Source: Phascolomyces articulosus (Eukaryota > Mucoromycota > Mucoromycetes > Mucorales > Lichtheimiaceae). Taken from it: a stretch of 64,000 nucleotides of DNA. Shown piece by piece: positions 35,302 to 48,483 of this stretch. The notes beneath the pieces were generated by a model. The model did no database searches. It saw only the letters and a list, made by a program, of their open reading frames with translations, and was not told where the DNA came from. The position numbers were made by a program, and so were the translations under genes. How positions within the stretch are numbered: the stretch's first letter is position 1; the number at the start of each line of letters is the position of its first letter. The stretch is from the NCBI GenBank assembly GCA_025677815.1, contig JAIXMP010000016.1, positions 930,001-994,000 of the forward strand, read 5' to 3'.

Positions 35302-38300
35302 TCATCGTCTATGTTGAGTGGTTCGATAAGATTCAGCGGCTGTTAATGGATCTTCAGGAACAGGTCCATTGATAGTAGTCGTATAATCGTCTGAAGGTGT
35401 ATGAGAAGGTGGTGGTGGCTGCTGTTGTTGTTGTGATTGAGGAGGTGGTTTTTGGCGTGAATGAGGATGAGGATGATACGGTTTATTACTACTATGATAA
35501 GCCATAGAAGATTGAGGTGCTGGTGGAGCAATCGAGGATTGAGGTGCTGGAGGTGGATACATGGTAGGATTCTAAATAGATAATGATCGTTAATAATTCT
35601 ATCTATCAGAAGTCTTGGCATAAAAAAAATAAAATAAAACGTTTCATTTTACCTGATACGCCGGATTGGATGATGTACGCATCATTCGTTGTGGATTATT
35701 AGCATATATGTCACCACCTATCACAGGTTGAGATGCTGAAGCTGACATCCCATAATTACCATGATACTCAGCAGCTGAAGTGATGGGTGTAGCCATTTGT
35801 TGTGTGGGGGGTGCGGGTGATTCAAGGTAATAAGAACGCACTTGTTGTCGTGATCCATTACTATATCCTCCTCCAGCTCCTGGTACACCTGTACCACCAG
35901 GCGTAGCAGCAGCTCCATAAGCATTATCTGTATGAACAGAAGTGGGGGTTGTAGAAGGTGTAGCATAATAATACATGGAAGAAGGTGCAACATTCCCAGC
36001 CGTATTGACACTTGTATAATCTTGTACAGGTGTGGCTGCGGCATGTTGCCTTAATTGTAATGAAGGCTGCTGCGGAGGTGGTTGATGTTGTACCTGAGGT
36101 GGCAGTGGTGGCTGTTGTTGTTGTTGATGATGATGATGATGATGGGGATGTTGTGATGATGATGAAGAGGGTGGTGGTTGTGATGGTGGGGGATAACTGG
36201 GTGGTGGTTGCTGTTGTTGACTAGGTACAGGATAACCTTGTTGTTGAGCTGAAGTAGGTGTCGGTACTCTACCAGGTTGTTGTTGTTGTTGCATGGAAGA
36301 GCCATAGTGTGGATAAAGTGAATCATTTCCTGTAGAAGGTTGAATGGTTGTGGCTGTTCCAGAAGAGGCTGTCGTTCCATAATTATCATACATCGGCCTA
36401 TTATTATTGTTATTATTCAATGGTTTACTGGTAGCTACAGGAGGATGCATGCCTGTACTGGATGATGTGGGTGTTTGACGTGGTGGGTAGTTTGATGAAA
36501 ATTGGGTATCAATAGGAGATGGAACAACCGATGGTTGTTGTTGTTGTCCTGGTGGTGGTGGTGCATAAGAAGGTCGTTTTGTTTCGGCCATTGTGGATGT
36601 AACAATCACGGGTGCACCACTACTTGGACCAGCTGCTGTACGCATTGTATTCATCATGGATGATGTATCCTCATACATTGGTTGTTGTTGTTGTTGAGCA
36701 ACTGATGGTTGAGAAGGTGGTTGTGTTGGTGGTATTGCTGCTACAGAAGGAGGGGGTTGCGAAGATGAATGCCCAGCATTCATATAAACGGGTTGTGCCG
36801 GTATCCTCAACGGTACTCGGACAAGCGGCTGATTTAACGGCTGTGTAGGAAATTGAGGTTGTTGTGCTTTAGAAAGCAAATAAAGATATTGTTGATGATA
36901 TTGTGCAGCTGCTTGTTGTGATTGTTGTTGTTGCTGTTGTTGCGCTTGAGTTTGTTGCTGTCGCGACATATCATGAGGTTGTAATCCCCATTGTTGCTGT
37001 TGTTGTGTCTGCTGTTGAGGCGTTGGTTGCTGTTGCTGTTGATCTTGAGGTTGTAACATGGAGAGACCGACACTTTTCAGGGAGGCTTCGATCATCTTTT
37101 GTCGTTGTTGTTGTTCCTGTGCCTGATAAACTGAATGCAGCTGATTCTTAAAGTTGACCAGTGCTACTTTCCATCTTCCAAATTCATCTTTACCCACAAA
37201 TAATCCGAAATTCAAGACATCTAGAAATTCGAGTTCCATAATATTTAAATCCGTCACCTTCATACCAGATACATCAGACCACGTTTTGTTGGTAAACGTA
37301 TTATCGTCAAGGAATTTGTTGGCTATCATATTCCATAAGATAGAATTGAAAATAAAAAACAAACATTAGATGGATATATGTATAAGTTTTAATCAATCAA
37401 AACAAATATCTTTTTTTCTCCTTTATATTTTTTTTTTTATTTGGTCGTTTTCTCTTGCCTCCTCTCTTCCTAACCATCTGCTCTCTCCCCACCCATTCAC
37501 ACCCCCCACTCCTTGCTTTTCCTTTCTCCTTCCCTTCTCTTCTCTTTATATACTTCCCCACACACATGAAATCCCCTTTGTCGTTTCTCAATATCCCATT
37601 CCAAAGAATATATATGTATTTGAATTTACCCAACATCAATGCGACTGTAAATAATCGATATTCAGATCCTTCTGCACCTTGAATATTAGGATTTTTTTGT
37701 AATAACATTGCAATATATTTCAATGAAAGCATCACCACAGATTCTGACAATTGCGTTGCATGTAAAATCTATAAATTCATTATTATTACTATTAATAAAC
37801 AATCTATCAATATATTCCCTTTTCCCTTTTGTCACAACTTTCAATAATAAACAAATATACCTGACGAGAAAATTTCTTAAACGCATTACTCGTCCCATTA
37901 GCAATACTAGCGGTTTCCCTACTTTGAATGACATCTTGTTCAGCGTGATTAGAACCATCCAATGATTTGGAAGCACTATGTAATGCCATGACAGAAGGTC
38001 TTCGAGCATGCCACATTAAATACACCATGGAAGAAGCGAACTCCGCCATTTGAGGAATGGTGAGTTGTAATGTTTGGTGAATATCTGTTGCACTCGGTAA
38101 AGGTTCTGGTGGAGGAGGTTGTTGTTGTTGCTGTTGTTGATAAACAGTAGCTGTATGTCGAGCAGCAGCAGCAGCAGCAGCAGCAGAAGCTTGAGAAGGT
38201 ACGGTAGGGTGTTGTGGTTGTGGAATCGCCGCAATAGGTGTAGTTGCTACTGCTGTTGCTGCTGCCGCCATTGGGTGTTGATATTGTTGACGCGATGGAG

Positions 38301-38388
38301 GGGGTTGAGGTTGATGGTGATACATTGATCCAGACATTACATTGTTACCACCTGTATCCAATGGTTGATGATGATAGTGAGGATACAT
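35302..38388 (-). CDS. Pho85-type cyclin (Clg1/PCL-like) with long Gln/Pro-rich tail
   Basis: Exons 37861-38388, 37630-37768, 35653-37322 and 35302-35571 give 868 residues. The cyclin box spans roughly residues 90-280. Its core, ANKFLDDNTFTNKTWSDVSG, continues with NIMELEFLDVLNFGLFV, the hallmark of Pho80/PCL cyclins. The upstream part (QMAEFASSMVYLMW, LSLKYIAMLLQKN) completes it. The next ~550 residues are almost entirely Gln, Pro, Ser, Thr and His, with Q and H runs. This arrangement resembles yeast Clg1. Such cyclins bind Pho85/CDK5-like kinases in nutrient and polarity signalling (knowledge of the family). The start at 38388 precedes an Ala run (38160-38184) and a Gln run. Confidence 0.88.
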
Positions 38389-41300
38389 TATATATATTTG
38401 TTGATAAACCCAATAAAGGGACTAAAAATAATATGAAAAAAAGGTGTTGTTTTGTTATTGTTGTTATAATTGTTATGGTATGGTATTATGAATGAGGTTG
38501 GTTGGATATGTTCTTTTTTTTTCGTTCGCCTCCACAACACAGAAAAATATAAAAAGGTGTATTATGTATGGTTCTTCTTCTAACAAAAAGTATAAAAAAA
38601 GGCGGCGTCCCAAAAAAAAAAGTTTCGATGAAGTGAAATGAAACCTGTTTTCAATGGAAAAAGTAAAAAAAAAAAATGTGGATTGGGAAAAAAAAAAAGT
38701 AAAAAAAGTAAAAGAGAAGGAGAAGAATATATTTTTTTTTTCTTGGTTTAGAAAAAAAAAACTTTAGAGTTGAATATTATGTAGGTGTGTGCGTATTAAA
38801 AAGAATCAACCCACTTATTGAACAAGAAGAAGCATGGACTTAGATTTACAAGAAGAAAAAAAAGAGGTGAATGAAAAAAAAAAGGTATGTGTGTGTCTTC
38901 TCCCCCAAGTTTTTGTTGCGCGTTTAAATGGGTCTGACCGAGATGAGAATCCAAGAGAAAAAAAGTGTTGTGTTTTTTTAAAAAAAAAGAACTTGTCAAA
39001 AAAAGGTTGGTCCAAGTCTTTTAAATGCTGGACAGTAAGAAAGTAAAGGAGATACTATTAGTTTATATTCATATTATTAGCAGGTGTTATTATTAAATAT
39101 CATACAGCTAACAGCATCACTCTATAACTATCGGGAGAACAACCGACGATGAAGGTTATATTGGACCCGTGCTATTTTCTTTTTTCAGATAGACCAAGTT
39201 GGTACCAGCCATTTCTTCTCATTCTTTCCTGCCAAGGCTTACTCTCTCCTCATATTTTATTATTAAAACATAATTAACAAGTAATAGTTAATAATAATAA
39301 TAGATTCAAAGAGAAAGATAAAAATATCATATTCTTTTTTTGTACTACAGAATTACTTCATCGTTATTTTGATCGTGCTAAGTACTAACTACTGCTATTA
39401 TTACTATTACAACTTATTGCTGCTAAGTAACCATTTGAATAATACCAAGCAAAAATGCCTAGACTTTTTTTTTATAACAACGATATAATACTTGTTCTTC
39501 ACTGATTGAATGAATTATTACTTTAAACACCTCTTTCGTCTTTCTCTCTCCTCCCCCCAAGAAAAATAGGCTTGCTCCTTCTTTAAATTACCAACTCTGG
39601 CTAATATCGAAGGGATGACGTGTGGCACCTTAAACTTTAAAAAAAAATACTCTTTTTAGGATTCAGCCGATGTTTGCTTCTCTTTTTCTCTCTCTTTTCT
39701 ATATACTCCATCATTAATACTACTACTACCATTATACAACCAATAATCTTCTTCTTGTTAAGTATAAATTGAAACCAAATAGAAAGGGATCAAGTTATTA
39801 ATAATAGTAAAAGCAAAAGGAAGAGAAAAAAGAACATCCATCCAATGAACCTTTTTTCCGTAAAGTTTCATGGGTGCACTGGTTGTACGGCGGTGACCAT
39901 AACAACGACGACCTTGATGACTTACTATTAAAAATATATTAATCTGACACCCGGATTTATCCTGGTGAAATAAAGAACCGTTCCTTAGTAAAAAGTTATT
40001 TATCTTAACCCGCTCCCTCTTTTTTTATTATTATTAATTATCCAATACGGGAATGGATAAAAAAAAGCCAACCACTGATAATGAAGTAATAAGGAAACGT
40101 TGTTGTTTTGTTTTGTTTTTTCTTGTTTCAGTACTACATGACAACATATCCATCGAAATATATATAAAGGAGACGACTCAGCATTTGGTTAAACCACAAT
40201 AAAGGGTTATGGTCTATATATATATATATATCGATAGAATTCATCTTCCCATAATGTATAATTAGGGTTGTATTTCATCAGCTACACATCAGCAAAAGTT
40301 TGGGTTGGTAAAAACAACTATTATTCCAAAAAGTTTGATTCCTCCTCCAAATGCTGCTCAGGATATAATACATAGGGTCCATTATGATTTAGTTTTGATG
40401 TCAATGCTATAACGATGACAAGGTACGAAAAAAAAAGCAATCCAAAGCCACGGGTATATTAACTTAATGTTCTCTTTTACTACTGGACTGATTCATAAGA
40501 ATCTCCTCATAGATTTGATTATATATTCACTCCTCTTTCTTCTATCGATAGTACAGAAGACATAATAGATCAATAAATGAATATCCATAATCAAATACCC
40601 TTGAGTTCTTCAACTATTTATTGGTAATATCACTATATATATATATATATATGATAGTAACAACTGAATGGAAGGTAACTCGGATGATCTTTCACAAACA
40701 TCAGATTAGATAAATTGTTCTACTGTTTATGCTATCCTCGTATTATTGCCCAACTCTCAAAGCTACATAATCTACATTATTCACAAATAAAGGATGAAGG
40801 CAGCTTGTCACTAATTATTCTCTTTCAAGAAATAATGAATCAAAGTTTTCAATTCAATTCTTTTTACCTGCTATTCTCTACTGTTTTTTTTTTTGATAAA
40901 ATTCTGATTGCGTTTTAGAAATGGAATATTCCCTTGAACCTCGAACTTTTGGGGTTTTATAAAAAATGTCCTCACGAGTCAATACCATGAGCAAGGCTTC
41001 ATTTCAATTCTACAATGATTGCCTTGATTTTTTTTAAAAAAAACAAGAGAATATATTATTTTTTGGTTGTACAAGGTCAACTATTCAAAGACAGCATAAT
41101 GAAGTAAAAGAAGATGCATCTTTTTTTTTTTTTTTTTGTTACTGGTGAAGTCCAAATTAAACATTGTTTTTGTAGATATATATAATAGTCGTATAATTCA
41201 TTAGGAATTTATATTAGATGACGAGTCTTTGAATTATCAAGATAAAAAAGAAAAGAAAAAAGACCCCCACACATAATAAACATAGTACACAGCCTCTCCA

Positions 41301-41750
41301 ACGTGCAAAAGTATGTAATATCAAATGATGATGATGAAAAAAAAAAGCTTTTATAAAAGATATTAAAAATTTGTAGCATACAAGTAGAAAAAAGAAAAAC
41401 ACATGTGAAATAGACCCATATTGTGGGGATAATTGGTGTGACCGGTCGGATACGCTTTTCTCGGACACCATTATTTATATAAAATCTACATTAAAGTTAC
41501 TAACTAAATAATCATCTTCATAATCATCATAATAATAAAACGCAGGTTCCCTTCCTCCGCAAAGACATATAAAAAATCTCTCTTTTTTATTTCTTCTTCT
41601 TTCTTTTGATATTTCTTTCCTTTCAACACGGCCTTTCCAACTTCTTTTTTTTTCTTACTTTTTAAAATATAATATCTCTATTTATCGTTTGATTCAACAT
41701 ATATATTTATACGAAACGTTTTAAATTTTAATATTATCTCGGTTGAAACT
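38389..41750. other. Divergent intergenic region
   Basis: 3.4 kb of AT-rich DNA separates the cyclin and phosphotransferase genes, which are transcribed away from each other. It contains A/T homopolymers, (TA)n at about 40213-40230 and 40635-40651, and an imperfect A/G-rich stretch at 38580-38760. Open frames such as 38834-39046 are low-complexity. No RNA gene or element was recognised. Confidence 0.5.
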
Positions 41751-42679
41751 ATGGCAAATCTATTTTCAGGCGAGTTTTTACCAGAGGAACAACTTAAAAA
41801 CTTAAAGTTATACAAGTATTCTGCTGTTGACAAGTCATTTACAACTCGATTCTTTTTAAAACACTATTGGAATAAATCTATTGAATTTTTTCCATTATGG
41901 ATTGCGCAAGTATATAATACTTTTTTTTTCTTGGTGTTTTCGAAAAAAAAAACCTAGTGGAGTGTATTATTGGGGGAATAAAACTGAAAGAAAGGAGAAG
42001 AATTAAGAAGTCTATGTTTGTATATATATATATAAAAAATTGACAAGTGGACCCAGTTTAATAATATTTTATTTTTTATTTTTTTTACAAAATGTAGACC
42101 AAACTTGATCACACTCATCGGATTATGCTTTATGGTCATTAGTGTTGCTTTAATGGTTATTTTTGCACCAGAAATGGACGCAGAAGGAGGCCCACGATGG
42201 TTATATTATGGGTAACGTTATACAGATCAAAAATATCTTTTGTTGGTGAGAGTAGACAGAAGGAATTAGATAGATCCATTAGTTCATATTTAGAAAAGAA
42301 GTAAAAAAATACTCAGATCAATTTTTTTTTCTCTCTGTTTTATTAGATTCGCAGCTTCACTTTGGCTTTATAGTACTTTTGATAATGTTGATGGTAAACA
42401 AGCAAGACGTACGGGTACTTCCTCTCCTTTAGGTGAATTATTTGATCATGGATGTGATGCTTTAAATACTTCATTTGCTGCTTTATTACAAGCTGCCGCT
42501 TTGGGCATGGGTCATTCTATTGGAAGTGTCATTTTATACAGTATCGCCATGTTTGGTTTTTATTTATCCACTGCTGAAGAATATCATACTGGTACATTGT
42601 ATTTGGGTTATATCAATGCACCTACTGAAGGTGTAATTGTCTCTTGTATTGTCTTTATTCTTTCTGGTGTCTATGGTAA

Positions 42680-42714
<35 letters not shown>

Positions 42715-43673
42715 ATTATGGATGAAAAAGATGGGTTGGATGTTGGCGATTGTCTATTTGTGTAGAGGATACACAGACTAGGATAAGGAAAGAGAACCAT
42801 GAAATTTATAGTATCTAGGATGGAATTAATGATTTGTGTTGGTCTTTTTTTTCTCAGGGCCATCCATGTGGCAACTTCCTTTGGGTCAAGTCGTTCCCGA
42901 ATCATGGTCATTACCCTCCATTTTGGAGTCAATGCCTTTATGTCATGTGATTATTTCATTTATTGCCTTTATGTTTTTATTCACTCATGTTCCAGTTTGG
43001 TACGTTCATCCATTCTTTTGGGAGAGTTTATTAGATGGGGGAAAAGTTATAAAATTTGGGATCGAGTATACATTTGGATGAAAAAATGAATATGGTGTAT
43101 ACTCATCTCTGTCTAATTTTATATCTATTCATAGTTTCTATGCCATGTATAAAGCATGTCGTAAAAACAACAAACCTTTTATTTCTACCATGATTGTCCA
43201 AAACTTTCCTATCACCATTTATTGTACTGCCTTTTTCTTTTGGGTGACTTCACCTTATTCATTTATTCTTTCTCATCACCATTATATCCTTTATACATTG
43301 ACAACTGGTATTGTCTTTGGTCGTATGGCAACCAAAATTATTCTTGCTCATTTACTCAAAACTCGATTCCCTCGATTTACAGTTCTTTTAATTCCTCTTA
43401 TTGGTGGTGCTATCATTAGTAATCTTCCAAGAGTCTTTGATATGTAAGTAGTAGCTTCTTATATATGGATGAGATGAAGATAGAGTCTCACTAATATCCA
43501 ATTTTTATAATAGTCCTCCCATCTTTACCCCCGAAACCGAGTATTATTATATTTGTGCATACTTTGTTTTTGCATTCATTGCTTATATGCGTTGGGCTTT
43601 ATTGGTCATTAACTCATTCTGTTCCTATTTGGGTATTCGATGTCTTGTCATTCCAAAGCAAAAGAAGAAATAA
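41751..43673 (+). CDS. Choline/ethanolamine phosphotransferase (CDP-alcohol phosphatidyltransferase)
   Basis: Six exons (41751-41905, 42098-42211, 42347-42675, 42858-42999, 43135-43443, 43514-43673) give 402 residues, the size of yeast Cpt1/Ept1. The CDP-alcohol motif DG-x2-AR-x8-G-x3-D-x3-D is complete at residues ~105-127 (VDGKQARRTGTSSPLGELFD, then HGCD). The N-terminal FPLWIAPNLITLIGL and about seven hydrophobic segments match the family. It makes phosphatidylcholine or phosphatidylethanolamine from diacylglycerol and the CDP-amino-alcohol in the ER; which one cannot be told from sequence by eye. The C-terminus KQKKK fits a KxKxx ER-retrieval signal. The first intron must be GC-AG to give the conserved WIAPN. 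Confidence 0.94.
41906..42097 (+). other. GC-AG intron
   Basis: The junction ATTGC|GCAAGTAT ... AATGTAG|ACCAAAC restores Ile-Ala-Pro-Asn and the frame. The nearby GT at 41910 would give Gln followed by out-of-family residues. GCAAGT is the canonical non-GT donor. Confidence 0.85.
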
Positions 43674-44530
43674 GCAATCATCACTCCATTCCATCCAATC
43701 TAATCCACATCTTCCTTTCGTATATTTTTATTCGTATCATCATCGTTCCATTTATATATATATATATACTCACACACACAAAAATTATATAGATTCTCTC
43801 TCTCTCTTCCTGTTTTAGTTTGTGGTTTTTTTTTATTTATAGAAAAAAAAATATTCAACTGTTGTAATTTTCATTTGATTTTTTCTTTCTTATCATATTT
43901 TATATATAGCTTCAACGCAATATGAAAGAAAGAAAAGAAATATATATAATTATATTTATAAAACACAAAGTAGATGTCCTAGTTTTCTATTGAAATATCT
44001 TTGGTTGTGAAAAATAGCATACTTGATAATCCATTTTTACTATGGATGGCAAAGAAAAGATTTATATATTATATGATCATTGAACCTAGCTAATAGAATG
44101 TGATAGCTATCTGTCGGTTCCCTTGTTTGACAACTTTGTTTGGTAATGACAGTTGTCATAAAAAGCTTGTGAATATAGTTTTCGCATTATCGATATTTAA
44201 CAGCATTGTTCTCAATAGGCCATCCTTCTTATTTCAAGCTTATCCCAGCAGAAAAGAAAGATTTTTTTAAGGTACAGAAAACCCTTCATTAACGAATAAG
44301 GTGGCAGTTCTGGCAGGATGTGACGTGTTGAATCGAACCCCGGCAGCAATTTTTTGTTCCCCCTTCTCCTCCTCAAAAAAAGGCAAAAAAACAGTTAAGC
44401 TTTCAAAGTCGTATCTACCCTCCCCCTCTATTGTAAGTTTTTTTTTTTCGACATGAAATGACATTCATGGATAAAAAACAAAATAAATACTTTGATATTA
44501 ATCATTTTTCCCATTGATTATTTATAGCCA
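43674..44530. other. Intergenic region upstream of ATP4
   Basis: About 860 bp. (TA)n and (CA)n tracts lie just after the phosphotransferase stop (43755-43785), followed by AT-rich DNA. A GGTTCGATTC-like box on the minus strand near 44325 does not fold as a tRNA. The last 100 bp should hold the ATP4 promoter and leader. Confidence 0.5.
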
Positions 44531-45882
44531 ATGGCTTTCAGATTGTTGACCAAGGGTGCCGCGGGTAAATATTAATCTCGATTCACATTACTATTATCAT
44601 TATGGAAAGGATTTGTTTACTCAATAAAACCATGTCAATTGAATTCTATAGCTGCTGCCGTTGCTCGTCCCGCAATGACTATTTCGCGCCAAGCTGGTGT
44701 CGCTGCGTAAGTTTTCTTGGATTTTTATTTTTCGTGAATCGATGAAATATTTTTTTATTTGTTTTTTTGAGAGATTGAAAGGATAGAGAGGTAAAAAAAT
44801 AAAAACTAAACCACCCGTCAATATATATTTATATATATAGCGTCCGTGCCTACAGCACCGGTAAGGAAGGTGAGTTATCGTTTTTTTTAGGACAACGCGA
44901 CATATATACACAGATACATAATCGAACGCATAATATGGATGAATATTGAATGAATGAAAAAAAAAGTAAATCATTAAAAAATTGTCATGTTGATTCAATA
45001 TATATAGTTGAACCCAAACAAAAGGCTGCTAGCATCATTGATTCTTTACCTGGTAACTCCCTTGTCTCCAAGACTAGTTTCGTTACTTTGAGCGCTGGTT
45101 TGGCTACCTTCCTCATCTCTAAGGAAATCTACGTTTTCAATGAAGAAACCCTTGTCTTGGTTTCCGCCGGTGGTCTTTTGGCTGTCTTGCTCAAGTACTT
45201 GCGTGAACCTTACAACAACATGGCTAACGATCACATCAACGTAATTACTTATATATATATTATTGAAATAGTTGGATTTAGGGGGAGAAGGAGGAAAGAA
45301 AATGGGAAGGAACCCTATCAATATATAATAGAGAGAGAAAGTGCCGTTGTTTTTGAAAGATGAAACACTCATCAGGTTTCTATTTTTTTTTTAAAAAAAA
45401 AACAGCGTATCAAGAGCATCTTGAACAAGGCTCGTGAGGACCACAAGACTGCTGTTCAAGACCGTATCAACGAAGCTGGTCAAATGAAGGATCTCGTTAA
45501 TGTTACCAAGTCCTTGTTCGAATTGTCTCGCGAAACCGCTCAATTGGAAGCCGAAGCTTTTGCTTTGAAGCAACAAGTTGCCGTTGCTCAAGAAGTTAAG
45601 GGTACCCTTGACTCCTGGGTCCGTCACGAAACTAACCTTCGTGAACGTGAACAAAAGCAGCTGGCTGCCTACTTGATCGAAAAGATTCAACAAGACTTGA
45701 AGGACCCCAAGATCCAACAACAAATCTTGGATCAAGCTGTTGTTGATATCCAAAGTAAGTTTATTTTTTTCATATATCGATTTGGGAAGAGGAAAGGGGA
45801 ATGGAGATAGATAGATTTAAGATCACTAACACTATTTCTTTCTTTTTTTTTGACAATAACAGAGGTCGCCAAGAACGCTTAA
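44531..45882 (+). CDS. ATP4: Mitochondrial ATP synthase subunit b (F0 b/4)
   Basis: Exons 44531-44564, 44652-44706, 44841-44869, 45008-45240, 45406-45754 and 45863-45882 give 239 residues. The N-terminus is a mitochondrial presequence (basic, Ala/Ser/Arg-rich: FRLLTKGAAAAVARPAMTIS, ending near VRAYST). It is followed by KQKAASIIDSLPGNSLVSKT, two hydrophobic hairpin segments (FVTLSAGLATFLISKEIYVF, then TLVLVSAGGLLAVLLKYL) and a long charged helix. This is subunit b of the peripheral stalk, which holds F1 static against the rotor. The presequence is spread over three tiny exons (34, 55 and 29 nt). Codon choice is strongly biased (GTC, GCT, AAG, CAA), as in highly expressed genes. Confidence 0.95.
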
Positions 45883-46892
45883 ATATAATACACTTTACAC
45901 ACACTTTTTTACACACAATCATCTACACCATCTTGTTGTTTTGTTTTTTTCTTTTCGCCATCTTTTTTCCCTGTAAATTTTACAACGTTAAAAGAGCAAC
46001 ATCACACATCCATCATTTGCTTATTAAAAATAAAAAGAAAATTGAATTTACAGAATCTGTTGTGTACGTCTTTTTTTATACACACTCACACGGATTTCTG
46101 TACGTTGTATCAAGATTTATATATCCATTTTTATTTTTTATTTTTTATTTTTTTTTTAAAAAAAACAGGGTGGATCTTATGATAACAATTGTTTTATGTA
46201 GAATATCTGGCAAAATGTGGCAAATGATGGTAATATATCTTTTTTTTCATTGAGTTGCTTATCACGCAAAGAATGTCCTGTTTGTAAACAGCCAATGTAA
46301 ACTGGGCTTTGAATATATACAACTTCTAATGATCTAAGTTGCTAATTCGATGGTTTATTGCCTATTACTTCCTGTCTTACTTTCTTGATTTTCATTGGAG
46401 ATTTTTTCTTTTTTTCCTTTGGTCATCATTCTTTATCATTTCTATAGCAGAAGTAATCTGGAAAAAAGGTTACTAGTTAAGTGATATTCAGTCTCTTCTC
46501 CTGATGTGTTATCATTGCCAACAAGGGTAAAAATAAGTTAAAATCTAGTTTCGTCGATCATAGAATTTGCAGTACTTTGAGCCTTTTATATCTTATTTCA
46601 AATCCTGCTGGGTAATAAAATACCAACTATATTAAGCAGCCATGATTGAATAGATATGCTTGAAAGGTTGAGAACCCCCTTTTTTTGTTTTTAATTTTGA
46701 TCCAGTACTGATACCATATTATTCATTTCTTAAGATAAAAATAAGTAAAAGTATTGCAGCTGTTTATTTGATAATATATACTGAGATACAATGATAATAA
46801 TAATAATAGTAAATAAAGATCAAAAGGGAGAGATAGGATAAATGGGGTAAATATATAAGAAAAAATGGAGACAGAAGAAAAAGAGAAATAAG
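45883..46892. other. ATP4 3' region and spacer
   Basis: 1.0 kb of AT-rich DNA. A long open frame covering the ATP4 3' UTR (45801-46253) is low-complexity Phe/Ile-rich sequence and not credible. Nothing else was recognised. Confidence 0.5.
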
Positions 46893-48480
46893 CTAAAGAA
46901 AAAATTTAATCTTGATCTCTGATTCTGCGGCGAGAAAGATATCTACGTGATGTGAACTTTCAACTAATTTAAAGGCTTTGCCATTTTTCATTTCACTGTA
47001 TGCACGAATGTAACGCCAACAGCGATTGTAATATCGTGAGATTTCAATAGGGGCGGAGTCAGGAGGGGATTCACGGTCAAGATAACCATCAAGGTTATCT
47101 CTTAATGAAGTAAATGAATAATCACATTCTCTCCATGCAATACGTTTAGCAGCACCCCAATATCTTCCACAATGGTATTTAGGATAAAGGGCATATAAAT
47201 GACCTGCCTTAAGAACAAGTTGCTCCAATGCAGTCCTTTGAGCAACAAAGTCAGGTTGAACTTCAAGCATATAGAATGGGCAGCAGCTATGTTCGAAGTT
47301 GGGTTCTCCGCCACAATTGGCATACCATTGCTGTCCTTTGGCTTCAAGTTCTTCCCATCGTCCAAGGCCACGTTCTTCTAAGATCCTTCTCATTCCTTTC
47401 TGGACCCAAGTACGTTTTTCTTTGATTTCTCCTTTTTTTGTACGTATTGTTTCAATTTTTTAAATCGTAAAAGTTCTGGATTTTTGTTTCACCGTCTTGT
47501 CCAATATATTTTCCAGGTAAAATTACGCGTTCATCAATTGATTTCAATACTTTATCTCTCAAAATGAATTCGTTTTGCCAGCTTAGCAGTAGGTGCATAA
47601 GCATTATGGTTGCTTGATTGGTCGAGTAAAAAGAGAGCTTGGCAATTTGGATGAAGGTTTTCAAAAATTGGAATAACATGCTCTTTAATTTGTTCATGCA
47701 TGTGTTTCCATGTCCTATAACCCTCACGATTGGAACCAGCTTCAAAAAGTTGTCGTGATTTCCAATTGTTAATCCGCATTGTACCATGGCAAGGGCACTG
47801 GAATTCACTAACCATAATGGATCCACCAGGTGACTTGTTTCGAATTGGGTTTTCACCGTCTTGAAGCCATAGATTGGTTAGTGATTCATTACTGTAAAAA
47901 GTGCTTTCATCTTGAGTGACAATTACGATTTGTTTTTGGCCTTCAGGCAAGTTTGGTAGATATACAATAGTAACATCGTCTTCATTATATGTTTCCATAT
48001 ATTGACTATATTGAACCGTCATTTCAGCCCATGTTTGTCGATATTTTACATCATCACATTCATGTATACTGTTTTTTTATTGGCACGGTAGCTGTAACCC
48101 CATTCAATTAAATAAAAATGTAAAACGGAAGCTGAAATATGTCAAATAAATCGGGTATAATAACTTCGTTTAAATATTTAAGCACTTCTGGGATGCCCCT
48201 TTTTTCAGGCTTTGCGTTGATCATCTACCGTTGTACTGCTGTTTTAATGTCTTCATCACTTAAAAGAGATAAGCGTTTGACATGTTTGCCTTGCTGATGT
48301 GGTGAAATTGAGCCAAAATGTAAGTACTGTTTGACATATGATATAATGGCTCGAGCGCGATAATGGTTAGATGGAGTGATCTAAGCTATTGATGCTGCTA
48401 ATTGAGATCCTTTGCCACTGAGTTTTTTGTTGCCTAATGAATTGTATATCCTCATTAGGGCCTTCTATACTTTCCTACTT
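46893..48480 (-). pseudogene. Decayed DDE-type transposase
   Basis: Fragments in shifted frames read leftward as one protein. A helix-turn-helix-like start (ASIA-stop-ITPSNHYRARAI) leads to QGKHVKRLSLLSDEDIKTAV, then HFYLIEWGYSYRANKKTVYM, then HECDDVKYRQTWAEMTVQYS. The catalytic core has IVIVTQDESTFYSNES (first Asp), CQALFLLDQSSNHNAYAP (second Asp), MRRILEERGLGRWEELEAKG and LYPKYHCGRYWGAAKR. The frame breaks near 48395 (stop), 48225, 48140, 48050, 47555 and 47462. Related fungal elements carry a Glu-containing segment between HC and YWG that is missing here. The element is dead. No terminal repeats were identified, so its superfamily is left open (DDE, IS630/Tc1-like possible). Confidence 0.8.
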
Positions 48481-48483
48481 GAG

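Noticed and set aside
36012..37151. Several Val-rich open frames on the + strand
   Set aside because: They are antisense readings of the CAA/CAG-rich cyclin tail.
44270..44345. Possible minus-strand tRNA with a GGTTCGATTC B-box-like sequence
   Set aside because: The bases flanking the T-loop do not pair (CGGGG against CAACA) and no cloverleaf forms.
45801..46253. 150-codon frame over the ATP4 3' end
   Set aside because: Phe/Ile-rich low-complexity sequence; overlaps the real last exon and 3' UTR of ATP4.
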